Below are positions 22,018 to 34,407 of a stretch of 64,000 nucleotides of DNA, one piece after another (the stretch's first letter is position 1; every line of letters begins with the position of its first letter). The notes below the pieces were generated by a model. The model was not told the origin of the DNA. It did no database searches and saw only the letters and a program-made list of their open reading frames with translations. Source of the stretch: Neobacillus sp. DY30 (lineage in GTDB: Bacteria > Bacillota > Bacilli > Bacillales > Cytobacillaceae); NCBI RefSeq assembly GCF_030123065.1, contig NZ_CP126093.1:376001-440000 (forward strand). Direction: 5' to 3'. A program made the translations under genes and the position numbers.

Positions 22018-23064
22018 ATGAAGAAATGGGCTGTTGCTATAACAGCAGTTCTTTTCCTTCTGTCCGGCTGCAACAATAAAGAAAAGGCTAATGGGCCAAA
22101 AGAGCCGGTAAAAGAAGCAGAAGAAGTGGTACAAGAAGAGGTAGAGAATGCACTCCCATATGCCTACCCATTAACTGGTGTGGGGTCGGAATCCAAGACA
22201 GATGGAAGAGCAGTGGCGGTAATGGTCAATAACCACCCAAAAGCAAGGCCGCAGTCTGGTTTAGACAAGGCGGACATTGTATATGAACTTTTAGCAGAAG
22301 GGGATGTTACTCGATTCCTCGCTGTTTTCCAAAGTGAAAAACCAGAAAATATAGGACCAGTTAGAAGTGCCAGGGATTATTATATTGATCTGGCAAAAGG
22401 TCTGGATGCTCTATTTATTGCACACGGCTATAGTGAAGATGCAAGAAAATTGCTCGAAAGCGACTTTGTTGATAATTTAAATGGTATGGTCTATGACGGT
22501 ACATTGTTTAAAAGAGCAAGTTTCCGTGCTGCACCCCATAATTCCTATATTACGTATGAGAATGTTTTAAAAGGAGCCAAAGAAAAGGAATATTCAATGA
22601 ATCAGTCTCCGCCTGCATTTCAATTTTTATCAGAGGAAGAAAGTAAATCTTTAGATGGAGACGTAGCAAATTCAGTAATGATTTCATATTCTGCCAGCGG
22701 GGTCTTTAACTCCACCTATGAGTATGATACAACGGTCGGAAAATATAAACGCTACTCTAATGGGGATCAGACGATAGATTATGAAACGAAAAAACCGATT
22801 TTGTTAGATAATTTATTGGTCATCGAGACTACTCATGAAGTGATTGATGAAGTTGCTCATAAGGCAATCGACTTAACATCTGGGGGATCAGGGTACTTAC
22901 TGCAAAAAGGCAAGGTAATGGAAGTAGAATGGAAAAATGATAACGGGATAATTGTTCCAATAAAAAATGGAGAAGTAATTCCATTTGTTCAAGGGAAGAC
23001 GTGGGTGAACGTAGTTCCAGCAAATCCTGGACTTAAATCGAGTGTATCATTTAATGTAAAATAA
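22018..23064 (+). CDS. yerB: DUF3048 lipoprotein YerB
   Basis: This is a 348-residue lipoprotein: a charged start, a hydrophobic helix (AVAITAVLFL) and the lipobox LSGC with Cys at about 18, followed by an acidic linker of about 35 residues. The extracellular region carries DUF3048-like segments: VMVNNHPKARPQSGLDKADIVYE, with LAVFQSEKPENIGPVRSARDYY after it (quoted in two parts), and the C-terminal half includes DLTSGGSGYLLQKGK. The function is unknown. The yerA-yerB-yerC order is conserved with Bacillus subtilis. Confidence 0.87.
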   Translation: MKKWAVAITAVLFLLSGCNNKEKANGPKEPVKEAEEVVQEEVENALPYAYPLTGVGSESKTDGRAVAVMVNNHPKARPQSGLDKADIVYELLAEGDVTRFLAVFQSEKPENIGPVRSARDYYIDLAKGLDALFIAHGYSEDARKLLESDFVDNLNGMVYDGTLFKRASFRAAPHNSYITYENVLKGAKEKEYSMNQSPPAFQFLSEEESKSLDGDVANSVMISYSASGVFNSTYEYDTTVGKYKRYSNGDQTIDYETKKPILLDNLLVIETTHEVIDEVAHKAIDLTSGGSGYLLQKGKVMEVEWKNDNGIIVPIKNGEVIPFVQGKTWVNVVPANPGLKSSVSFNVK

Positions 23065-23091
23065 ATTTAACTATTTAAAGGGGTAAAATAT

Positions 23092-23403
23092 ATGCAAATT
23101 AATAAGTTACGTGGAAAAGAGCTTGATCAGTTATTCCAAGCTGTTCTTTCACTGAAGGACCTTGAAGAATGCTATCGTTTCTTTGATGATTTATGTACAA
23201 TAAATGAAATCCAATCATTAGCGCAGCGTTTAGATGTAGCAAGAATGCTTCGTGAAGGAAATACCTATCATAAAATCGAGACTGAAACAGGTGCAAGTAC
23301 AGCAACTATTTCTCGTGTAAAGCGATGCTTGAATTTCGGCAATGATACGTATGAAATGGTATTAGAGCGAGTCAAAACAGAAAATATAACAGAAGAGAAA
23401 TAA
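23092..23403 (+). CDS. yerC: TrpR-like regulator YerC
   Basis: The 103-residue protein is of the YerC/YecD family with a Trp-repressor-like helix-turn-helix. The DNA-binding part is at about residues 45-80: EIQSLAQRLDVARMLREG, then TYHKIETETGASTATISRVK. It is presumed to be a cytosolic DNA-binding protein; its targets are not known from the sequence. It is close behind yerB and is followed by a terminator. Confidence 0.88.
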   Translation: MQINKLRGKELDQLFQAVLSLKDLEECYRFFDDLCTINEIQSLAQRLDVARMLREGNTYHKIETETGASTATISRVKRCLNFGNDTYEMVLERVKTENITEEK

Positions 23404-23404
23404 G

Positions 23405-23437
23405 CCAAACCGAAGAGATCACTCTTCGGTTTTATAT
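23405..23437 (+). terminator. Terminator after yerC
   Basis: AACCGAAGAG and CTCTTCGGTT form a 10-bp stem around ATCA, followed by TTAT. It ends the yerA-yerB-yerC group. Confidence 0.82.
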
Positions 23438-23494
23438 ATGGTTACATTTTCTATTAAGTAATTTAGTGTTTTCTTTTTTTATCGAATGAGCTAG

Positions 23495-23503
23495 TGCTAT
23501 AAT
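23495..23503 (+). promoter_or_regulatory. Extended -10 promoter for pcrB-pcrA-ligA
   Basis: TGCTATAAT is a perfect -10 hexamer with the TGn extension. The region 17 bp upstream is a T-run without a clear -35, as is common for extended -10 promoters. It lies about 30 bp before the pcrB start codon. Confidence 0.65.
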
Positions 23504-23535
23504 GGTGTAATGTAAGATTGAATGGAGGATCTTGG

Positions 23536-24219
23536 ATGTACGATTTTCGCGAGTGGCGCCATGTGTTTAAACTCGATCCAAATAAAGAGATAAGTGATGA
23601 ACAGTTAGAAAGAATATGCGAATCTGGAACTGACGCGGTAATGGTTGGAGGAACAGATGGGGTAACCCTGGAGAAAGTCCTTGATTTAATGGCTCGAATT
23701 CGCCGCTACACTGTTCCGTGTGTCCTCGAAGTTTCAAGTGTTGATATAGTTACCCCTGGATTTGACCTTTATTTTATTCCGACAATTTTAAATAGCAACG
23801 AAACAAAGTGGATAACTGGATTACATCATCAGGCAGTAAAAGAGTTTGGTGAAATTATGGATTGGGAAGAAATCGTCATGGAAGGCTATTGCATTTTGAA
23901 CGAAGAATGCAAAGCCGCAAAATTGACTTCTGCCAATGCTAATATTTCAACAGAAGAAGTAAAGGCATATGCGATGATGGCAGAGAAAATGTTTCATTTA
24001 CCAATCTTTTATCTTGAATATAGCGGTACCTATGGAGATGTAAATGTTGTAGCTGAAGTTAAGAAAGTCCTTCAAGACACGGTCCTGTTTTATGGCGGGG
24101 GAATTTCAACGCTTAACCAAGCAGCTGAAATGGCTGAACATGCGGATGTCATAGTGGTTGGCAACGCTATTTATGATGATTTCGACCAAGCCTTAGCATC
24201 AGTAAAAAGCGTAAGATGA
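23536..24219 (+). CDS. pcrB: Heptaprenylglyceryl phosphate synthase
   Basis: PcrB transfers heptaprenyl diphosphate to sn-glycerol-1-phosphate to make an archaeal-type ether lipid precursor in Bacillales. The 227-residue TIM-barrel protein shows the start [11 protein letters not shown], the active-site segment [28 protein letters not shown], the product-binding [11 protein letters not shown] (about 162-172) and the phosphate-binding [12 protein letters not shown]. The ATG follows GGAGG closely; an upstream in-frame start lies before the ribosome-binding site. It is the first gene of the pcrB-pcrA-ligA-camS series. Confidence 0.93.
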   Translation: MYDFREWRHVFKLDPNKEISDEQLERICESGTDAVMVGGTDGVTLEKVLDLMARIRRYTVPCVLEVSSVDIVTPGFDLYFIPTILNSNETKWITGLHHQAVKEFGEIMDWEEIVMEGYCILNEECKAAKLTSANANISTEEVKAYAMMAEKMFHLPIFYLEYSGTYGDVNVVAEVKKVLQDTVLFYGGGISTLNQAAEMAEHADVIVVGNAIYDDFDQALASVKSVR

Positions 24220-24269
24220 TCATTTGCTTAATTAGACTAAAAGAGTTAAAATAAGAACAAACGTTTGGT

Positions 24270-26582
24270 ATGGTGGTGAAGGAATTGCAATATTTATCAG
24301 AAAAGCTTTTAAATGGTTTAAACCCAGAACAGCAAAGTGCAGTAAAAGCAACGGACGGTCCGCTTTTACTTATGGCCGGCGCGGGTAGTGGTAAAACGAG
24401 AGTACTAACGCACCGTATCGCTTATCTAATTGTTGAAAAACGTGTGAATCCTTATAATATTTTAGCGATTACCTTTACAAATAAAGCCGCTCGTGAAATG
24501 AGGGAGCGTATCGGAAAGATGATGGGCGGAGCCGCAGAAGAAATTTGGATCTCTACTTTCCACTCGATGTGTGTAAGAATTCTTCGAAGAGACATCGACA
24601 GAATGGGCTATAACCGTAATTTTACTATTTTAGATACAGGCGACCAGCAATCAGTGATTAAAGGAATCCTTAAAGATAAGAACCTTGATCCAAAAAAATA
24701 TGATCCACGGGCCCTTTTAGGCGCTATTAGTTCAGCAAAAAATGAATTAATTGATCCTGAAGAGTATGCAAAAACAGCTGGGGGTTATTTTGAACAGACA
24801 GTCAGCGATGTTTATACAGAATATCAAAAACGGTTAAGGAAAAATCAAGCCCTCGACTTTGATGATTTGATTATGATGACGATTCAATTGTTTCAACGTG
24901 TACCTGAAGTCCTTGAATTTTATCAGCGAAAATTTCAATACATCCATGTTGACGAGTATCAGGATACTAACCGGGCACAGTATATGCTCGTTAAGTTCCT
25001 AGCAAATCGTTTTAAGAATCTATGCGTAGTTGGTGACTCCGATCAGTCGATTTATCGCTGGCGCGGTGCTGATATTGCCAATATCCTCTCCTTTGAAAAA
25101 GATTATCCGGATGCAAAAGTCATATTACTAGAGCAAAACTATCGCTCTACAAAAAGGATTCTCTTAGCGGCAAATAAAGTAATTGAAAATAACGTAACCC
25201 GTAAGGCAAAAAATCTTTGGACAGAAAACCCAGAGGGAAACAAACTTGTTTACTATCGTGCAGACAGCGAGCAGGGAGAAGCCCAGTTCGTTGCTGGTAA
25301 AATTAAAGAATTAACTCGTGACGGTAAGTACAAGCTTTCCGACGTCGCAATCCTTTACCGGACGAACGCTCAGTCCCGTGTAATGGAGGAAGTGCTGTTA
25401 AAATCAAATATTGAATACAGCATCGTCGGCGGAACGAAGTTCTATGACAGAAAAGAAATCAAGGACATGCTTGCCTATTTAAGGCTCATTTCTAATAATG
25501 ACGATGATATCAGCTTACAGCGTATTATTAATGTACCAAAACGTGGAATTGGATCAAGCTCGGTAGATAAAATGGCAAACTTCGCCGCAATGCATGATAT
25601 TTCTATTTTTGAAGCGCTTGATTCCGTTGAGTTACTAGGACTGAGTCCCAAAATCACCAAAGGTGCCCGAGAATTTAGAGATTTAATTAAGAACTATACA
25701 CAAATGCAAGAGTATTTATCTGTAACGGAATTGGTTGAGGATATTTTAGATAAGTCTGGTTATCGTGAAATGCTGAAGGCAGAGAAATCAATTGAAGCCC
25801 AAAGCAGACTCGAGAACTTAGACGAATTATTATCTGTAACCAAGAACTTTGAAGAAGTGAATGAAGATAAGAGCTTAGTTGCTTTCTTAACAGATTTGGC
25901 ACTAGTCGCTGATATTGATTCGTTAGATGAAGACGGAGAAAAAACAGATGCGATTACCCTTATGACTTTGCACTCTGCAAAAGGATTAGAATTTCCAGTC
26001 GTCTTTTTAATCGGTTTAGAAGAAGGGGTATTCCCTCACAGCCGTTCATTAATGGAAGAAGCAGAGATGGAAGAAGAGCGCCGTTTGGCATACGTAGGAA
26101 TTACGCGGGCGGAGCAAACTCTCTTCCTGACAAATGCACAAATGAGAACATTGTTCGGGCGCACAAGCATGAACCCTGCCTCCCGGTTTATCCGTGAAAT
26201 CCCAGAAGAACTTCTAGAAGGTGTGGAAAAAGAAGAGAGACAGAATACACCGTTTGGTTCAAGAGGAGGAACCTCATTTGGACGAAGTGTTTCAGGCACA
26301 ACTGGAACGTCTTTTGGAAGAAGCGCTTCGGGTACAACCGGAAGTTCTTTCGGTACACCAGTAACGAGAAAACCAGTAATGAGACCAATAGCCGCTTCCA
26401 CTGGCGGAGACACTGTCGGTTGGAAAGTTGGCGATAAAGCCGAACATGGTAAATGGGGCATTGGAACAGTGGTAAGTGTAAAGGGTGAAGGTGAAGGAAC
26501 AGAACTTGATATTGCTTTCCCAAGTCCTACAGGCATAAAGCGCCTGCTTGCAAAGTTCGCCCCGATTACAAAAAAAGTATAA
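24270..26582 (+). CDS. pcrA: ATP-dependent DNA helicase PcrA (UvrD family)
   Basis: PcrA is an essential 3'-5' superfamily 1 helicase in repair, rolling-circle replication and removal of RecA or RNA polymerase. All motifs are intact: [73 protein letters not shown] and YVGITRAEQ. The 770 residues are somewhat longer than the Bacillus subtilis protein. A Gly/Ser/Thr linker at about 660-700 repeats TSFGRSxSGTTG, and a Tudor-like RNA-polymerase-binding domain follows ([19 protein letters not shown]). The start is uncertain because no good ribosome-binding site precedes ATG 24270; later GTG or TTG codons would trim only a few residues. Confidence 0.96.
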   Translation: MVVKELQYLSEKLLNGLNPEQQSAVKATDGPLLLMAGAGSGKTRVLTHRIAYLIVEKRVNPYNILAITFTNKAAREMRERIGKMMGGAAEEIWISTFHSMCVRILRRDIDRMGYNRNFTILDTGDQQSVIKGILKDKNLDPKKYDPRALLGAISSAKNELIDPEEYAKTAGGYFEQTVSDVYTEYQKRLRKNQALDFDDLIMMTIQLFQRVPEVLEFYQRKFQYIHVDEYQDTNRAQYMLVKFLANRFKNLCVVGDSDQSIYRWRGADIANILSFEKDYPDAKVILLEQNYRSTKRILLAANKVIENNVTRKAKNLWTENPEGNKLVYYRADSEQGEAQFVAGKIKELTRDGKYKLSDVAILYRTNAQSRVMEEVLLKSNIEYSIVGGTKFYDRKEIKDMLAYLRLISNNDDDISLQRIINVPKRGIGSSSVDKMANFAAMHDISIFEALDSVELLGLSPKITKGAREFRDLIKNYTQMQEYLSVTELVEDILDKSGYREMLKAEKSIEAQSRLENLDELLSVTKNFEEVNEDKSLVAFLTDLALVADIDSLDEDGEKTDAITLMTLHSAKGLEFPVVFLIGLEEGVFPHSRSLMEEAEMEEERRLAYVGITRAEQTLFLTNAQMRTLFGRTSMNPASRFIREIPEELLEGVEKEERQNTPFGSRGGTSFGRSVSGTTGTSFGRSASGTTGSSFGTPVTRKPVMRPIAASTGGDTVGWKVGDKAEHGKWGIGTVVSVKGEGEGTELDIAFPSPTGIKRLLAKFAPITKKV

Positions 26583-26600
26583 TTACAAAGCGATAGATAA

Positions 26601-28670
<2,070 letters not shown>

Positions 28671-28683
28671 GAGGTGTATCAAT

Positions 28684-29850
28684 GTGAGAAAACTCTCATT
28701 GCTCGCTCTTTCCCTTATCTTACTGCTTACTGGATGTGCTCCAAATTTTCAAAAGCAGGAGAATGTTGTACAAACAAAAGAAGAGGCAAAAGAGAAAGCA
28801 ATTATTCCGAAATATAATATTTCTGACAACTATTATCGGACCATTTTACCGTTCGAACCTGGGGAAGCGCGTGGATTAATTGTTGGAAATATTAATACTA
28901 GATATGATATTAATGAATTTGAAACAGGATTGATGAGGATTGCACAGCATCAATTTGACCCCAAAACCTATTTGTTCCGTGAAGGACAAGAATTAAAGCG
29001 GAATACTGTAAGACTATGGTTAAATCGAAAATTTACTGAAGCACAATTGAAGGAAGAGGGCTTAAAGGCAGATGAAAATATCGGCTTAAACCCGTTAATG
29101 GAAGAGGGGGCAGATTTTAAACAAGGAAATACTAACAGCCCTATTTACTTAGCCCATATATTAGAACATGATTACCTAATTAAAGGGGAAAACGATACGG
29201 TTAAATTAGGCGGTGTCGTAATTGGACTGGCATTAAATTCCGTTCACTATTATCGTACAGCAGTAGGTGAACCTTATTTTGAAAGGGAAATCGATTTTGC
29301 TGAAATGGAACGCGAAGGAAAAAAGATTGCCGAGGAGGTCCTCAAACGTCTGCGGGCTATGAAAAACTTAAAGGATGTTCCGATTACCATAGCACTGTTT
29401 GGGCAGCAAAGCAGATCATCTGTCGTGCCTGGCACCTTTTTCACCTATACAAATGTCGATAAAGGGAGCTCCACCATTAATTCGTGGGAGCCGGTTGCTG
29501 AAAAGTATTTTCTTTTTCCATCTACTGAGGCACAAGAGGCACACCGTGATGATGTAACGGCATTTCTTAACTTTAAGCAGGATGTAGAGGAGTACTTTCC
29601 AAACTTTAATGGTGTTATTGGCCGTGCCTTCTATATTGGCGACCAATTTACCGATTTAGATATTTCGATACCCATTCAGTTCTACGGGAAATCTGAAGCC
29701 ATTGGGTTTACTCAGTATGTTACGGGACTCGTCTTGGAGCATTTTCCAAATTATATATCCGTTTCGGTGAGTGTTACATCTGTTGACGGACCTGAGGCAT
29801 TAATTGTCCGCAAAGCAAATGAGGCAGAACCGTTTGTGCATATTTATTAA
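28684..29850 (+). CDS. camS: CamS family lipoprotein (YerH)
   Basis: This is a 388-residue lipoprotein. A signal peptide LLALSLILLLTGC carries the lipobox LTGC with Cys at about 18. In enterococci and staphylococci, CamS family signal peptides are sources of sex-pheromone peptides; in Bacillus the protein's role is unknown. Segments matching the family include YYRTILPFEPGEARGLI and VPITIALFGQQS. The start is GTG eight bases after GAGGTG. It is the last gene of the pcrB-pcrA-ligA series and is followed by a strong terminator. Confidence 0.88.
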   Translation: MRKLSLLALSLILLLTGCAPNFQKQENVVQTKEEAKEKAIIPKYNISDNYYRTILPFEPGEARGLIVGNINTRYDINEFETGLMRIAQHQFDPKTYLFREGQELKRNTVRLWLNRKFTEAQLKEEGLKADENIGLNPLMEEGADFKQGNTNSPIYLAHILEHDYLIKGENDTVKLGGVVIGLALNSVHYYRTAVGEPYFEREIDFAEMEREGKKIAEEVLKRLRAMKNLKDVPITIALFGQQSRSSVVPGTFFTYTNVDKGSSTINSWEPVAEKYFLFPSTEAQEAHRDDVTAFLNFKQDVEEYFPNFNGVIGRAFYIGDQFTDLDISIPIQFYGKSEAIGFTQYVTGLVLEHFPNYISVSVSVTSVDGPEALIVRKANEAEPFVHIY

Positions 29851-29896
29851 CCTGGTGAAAAATATCAAGACCTAAATTAAAAAATTCTTTATAAAT

Positions 29897-29946
29897 AAAG
29901 GACAATACATATTTTAAATGACAAATATGTATTGTCCTTTTGTTTA
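29897..29946 (+). terminator. Terminator after camS
   Basis: AAAGGACAATACATATT and AATATGTATTGTCCTTT form a perfect 17-bp stem around a 10-nt loop, followed by TGTTTATTT. The stretch 29950-30101 after it holds nothing recognisable. Confidence 0.85.
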
Positions 29947-30101
29947 TTTATTTACACAGTACTCCACTGGTGGGCAAGTATTGTGCGAAAAAATATTTAT
30001 AGGAATGTCCTTTTATTTAAGTAATTGAACACATAGACAACCTTGCCTCTTTTAAAAAGGTAATATAAAGGCGCGGTTTCTTTTAGTATTGCTTTCCACT
30101 C

Positions 30102-30269
30102 TTAATAATATAAAACATTTACTTTATTACACTTGATACATGTTTCATAATATTGATTTCTTTTAAAATGATGATCACAATTTTGTTGTATTTCTACTAA
30201 ACATTTTTCCAAAAAAGCAAGATGAATTTTCAATTGATTAATTTCCTCTTCAATTTTTTGGATTTTCAT
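30102..30269 (-). CDS. Small coiled-coil protein with Cys/His cluster
   Basis: This 55-residue ORF has a perfect GGGAGG eight bases before its ATG. The first half is a heptad-like helix (IEEEINQLKIHLAFLEK). The second half has NCDHHF and TCIKCNK, a C-x-H ... C-x2-C arrangement that could bind zinc. I do not recognise the family. It lies just downstream of thiC on the same strand, with a 21-nt gap, so it may be co-transcribed with thiC. A function in thiamine metabolism is not implied by the sequence. Confidence 0.62.
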   Translation of the reverse strand: MKIQKIEEEINQLKIHLAFLEKCLVEIQQNCDHHFKRNQYYETCIKCNKVNVLYY

Positions 30270-30290
30270 CGGAATTGCCTCCCAAGAAAG

Positions 30291-32201
<1,911 letters not shown>

Positions 32202-32227
32202 TTATTTAATACTTGATGACTTTTTTC

Positions 32228-32324
32228 TAACTTCCCCACGCTAGTATGATCTAGATCAGGTCCAAAGGGTCAAGAAACTTCAACGTGTTTCTCTCTCAGC
32301 CCACCTCATTGGACTCCCCCAGTT
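32228..32324 (-). ncRNA. TPP riboswitch (thi element)
   Basis: Read on the minus strand, the element has the conserved ACTGGGGGAGTCC start, GGGCTGAGAG for pyrimidine binding, GACCCTTTGGACCTGATCT for the pyrophosphate arm, and the closing CTAGCGTGGGGAAGT. It precedes thiC and a terminator, so high TPP should reduce thiC transcription. Confidence 0.95.
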
Positions 32325-32442
32325 ATTGCTATTCAATTTGGTTTTAGTATACATAAATCTTAAGTAAAGTTAAAGGCATAATAAAAAAATAGTGCGTAAA
32401 GCCGGGTCTTTTTTTGCAAAAATATGACTTCACGGCTATCCA

Positions 32443-32472
32443 TTGATACGTGTAAAAGAATCATGTTAGAAT
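32443..32472 (+). promoter_or_regulatory. SigA-type promoter of pruA
   Basis: TTGATA at 32443-32448 and TAGAAT at 32467-32472 are separated by 18 bp. They lie about 45 bp before the pruA start codon. Confidence 0.65.
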
Positions 32473-32514
32473 GAACAAGGATGTTATGTTTTTAATACAT
32501 AGGAGGTTTAAGAC

Positions 32515-34062
32515 ATGGTACAACCTTATAAGCATGAACCATTCACAGATTTTACAATTGAAGAAAACCGTCAAGCTTATCTTAACGGTATTAAGACAGT
32601 TGAGAGCTATTTAGGCAAAGATTACCCACTTGTAATCGGCGGCGAAAAAATTACAACAGAAGATAAGATCATTTCTTATAATCCCTCAAATAAAGAAGAA
32701 GTAATTGGAAGCGTTTCAAAAGCTAGCAGAGAGCTTGCCGAACAAGCAATGCAGGCTGCTGTGGAAGCATTTAAGACTTGGAAAAAAGTAAAAGCTGAGG
32801 TACGTGCGGATGTATTATTTAAAGCAGCGACTATTATTCGCCGCCGTAAGCATGAGTTCTCTGCCCTTTTAACCAAGGAAGCTGGTAAACCATGGAAGGA
32901 AGCGGATGCGGATACAGCAGAAGCGATTGATTTCCTTGAATATTATGGACGACAAATGCTGGAACTAAAAGATGGCGTACCAGTAAACAGCCGCCCAAAT
33001 GAATTTAACCGTTATAACTATATTCCGCTAGGTGTGGGAATCATCATCTCACCTTGGAATTTCCCACTAGCAATAATGGCTGGTACAACTGTAGCAGCAA
33101 TTGTTACAGGTAATACGGTTCTATTAAAACCAGCTTCTACTACTCCAATTGTTGCAGCGAAATTCGTTGAAGTAATGGAAGAAGCAGGTCTTCCTAAAGG
33201 CGTATTAAACTTCGTACCAGGAAGCGGTGCTGAAGTTGGCGACTACTTAGTTGACCATAAAGATACTCGTTTCATCAGCTTCACTGGTTCACGCGATGTT
33301 GGACTTCGTATTTTCGAACGTTCTTCTAAGGTGAATCCAGGTCAAATTTGGATGAAGCGTTTGATTGCTGAGATGGGCGGTAAAGATACAATTGTGGTTG
33401 ACTCAGAAGCAGATTTAGAATTGGCTGCACAATCAATCGTTGCCGGAGCATTTGGTTTCTCAGGTCAAAAATGTTCAGCATGTTCCCGTGCAGTAATCGT
33501 TGAGGATGTTTATGATACGGTATTAAACCGTGTTGTTGAACTAACCAGCCAACTAATTGTAGGTGACCCAACTGAGCAAGGAACGTTTATGGGTCCAGTT
33601 AACGACAACAATGCTTTTAAGAAAATCATGGAATATGTTGAAATTGGCAAGCAGGAAGGCAAGTTAATGACTGGCGGTGAGGGTGACAATTCAAAAGGTT
33701 ACTTCATTCAACCAACCGTTTTTGCTGACCTTGCTCCAGATTCACGCATCATGCAGGAAGAAATTTTTGGACCGGTGGTTGGTTTCACAAAGGCTAAAGA
33801 TTTCACGGAAGCAATTGAAATTGCAAACAATACTGAGTACGGCTTAACAGGTGCCGTTATCACGACTAATCGTGAACACCTAGAGCAGGCTCGTGAAGAC
33901 TTCCATGTTGGTAACCTATACTTCAACCGTTCATGTACTGGTGCAATCGTTGGTTATCAGCCATTCGGCGGCTTCAACATGTCTGGAACGGACTCCAAAG
34001 CAGGCGGTCCTGACTATCTATTGCTGCACATGCAAGCAAAAACAACTTCTGAAATGTATTAA
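32515..34062 (+). CDS. pruA: L-glutamate gamma-semialdehyde dehydrogenase
   Basis: This 515-residue enzyme oxidises delta-1-pyrroline-5-carboxylate (as glutamate semialdehyde) to glutamate with NAD, the second step of proline and the last step of arginine breakdown. It matches the RocA type along its length: [10 protein letters not shown] at the start, [12 protein letters not shown], the NAD motif [11 protein letters not shown], catalytic Glu in AEMGGKD and catalytic Cys in GQKCSAC (about residue 320). AGGAGG precedes the ATG. No proline dehydrogenase gene is adjacent; a proline symporter lies further on at 49482. Confidence 0.94.
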   Translation: MVQPYKHEPFTDFTIEENRQAYLNGIKTVESYLGKDYPLVIGGEKITTEDKIISYNPSNKEEVIGSVSKASRELAEQAMQAAVEAFKTWKKVKAEVRADVLFKAATIIRRRKHEFSALLTKEAGKPWKEADADTAEAIDFLEYYGRQMLELKDGVPVNSRPNEFNRYNYIPLGVGIIISPWNFPLAIMAGTTVAAIVTGNTVLLKPASTTPIVAAKFVEVMEEAGLPKGVLNFVPGSGAEVGDYLVDHKDTRFISFTGSRDVGLRIFERSSKVNPGQIWMKRLIAEMGGKDTIVVDSEADLELAAQSIVAGAFGFSGQKCSACSRAVIVEDVYDTVLNRVVELTSQLIVGDPTEQGTFMGPVNDNNAFKKIMEYVEIGKQEGKLMTGGEGDNSKGYFIQPTVFADLAPDSRIMQEEIFGPVVGFTKAKDFTEAIEIANNTEYGLTGAVITTNREHLEQAREDFHVGNLYFNRSCTGAIVGYQPFGGFNMSGTDSKAGGPDYLLLHMQAKTTSEMY

Positions 34063-34074
34063 TCATATATGTGG

Positions 34075-34106
34075 CAGCCCCTTCTCGATTGAGGAGGGGT
34101 TTTTTG
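34075..34106 (+). terminator. Terminator after pruA
   Basis: CCCCTTCTC and GAGGAGGGG form a stem around GATT with a run of six T residues. Confidence 0.85.
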
Positions 34107-34137
34107 TATGTTGAGTATATAGAAGAAATTGTCTAAA

Positions 34138-34231
34138 TGTACAAAAGGCCCTGAGAATTGTTCAAAACGCCCAAAAAATGTAGAAAACTTCTAAAAAAAT
34201 GTCCAAAAGACCCCAAAAAGTGTCCATAAAC
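34138..34231. repeat. Degenerate tandem repeats of 20-21 nt
   Basis: Units beginning TGTnCAAAA start at 34138, 34159, 34179, 34200 and 34221 (last partial). They are A-rich and diverged, with a period of 20 or 21. They lie in the 34107-34271 gap between pruA and the nirB control region, which has no other recognisable content. Confidence 0.6.
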
Positions 34232-34271
34232 TTTCATCTAAAAAAATCCATCTCTATCTTTATGACAATAA

Positions 34272-34287
34272 TGTGAAATGTTTCACA
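34272..34287. promoter_or_regulatory. Upstream FNR-type box
   Basis: TGTGA-AATGTT-TCACA is a perfect FNR/CRP-type palindrome with a 6-bp centre. Its centre is 30 bp upstream of the second box, about three helical turns. Confidence 0.72.
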
Positions 34288-34301
34288 ATCTAATCGTTGA
34301 T

Positions 34302-34317
34302 TGTGACGTACCTCACA
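34302..34317. promoter_or_regulatory. Promoter-proximal FNR-type box
   Basis: TGTGA-CGTACC-TCACA is a perfect FNR/CRP-type palindrome. TnrA sites have a 7-bp centre, whereas this one has six, which favours FNR. Its centre lies at about -41.5 from the start predicted by the TACAAT box, the classic position for activation. Confidence 0.75.
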
Positions 34318-34338
34318 ATTTTTCTTAACCCCAGCATT

Positions 34339-34344
34339 TACAAT
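34339..34344 (+). promoter_or_regulatory. -10 element of the nirB operon promoter
   Basis: TACAAT is followed by a likely start near 34351. No good -35 hexamer is present; the FNR box replaces it, as at activator-dependent promoters. The leader to the nirB ATG is about 57 nt. Confidence 0.6.
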
Positions 34345-34407
34345 GTAAATATAGAGAAAAACTTAAAAAATAAAAGACATCGATTAACATATAAGGAGCG
34401 ATCCAAC

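Noticed and set aside
26036-26536. Minus-strand ORFs of 166 and 111 codons inside pcrA
   Set aside because: They are shadows of the helicase gene, including the repetitive linker.
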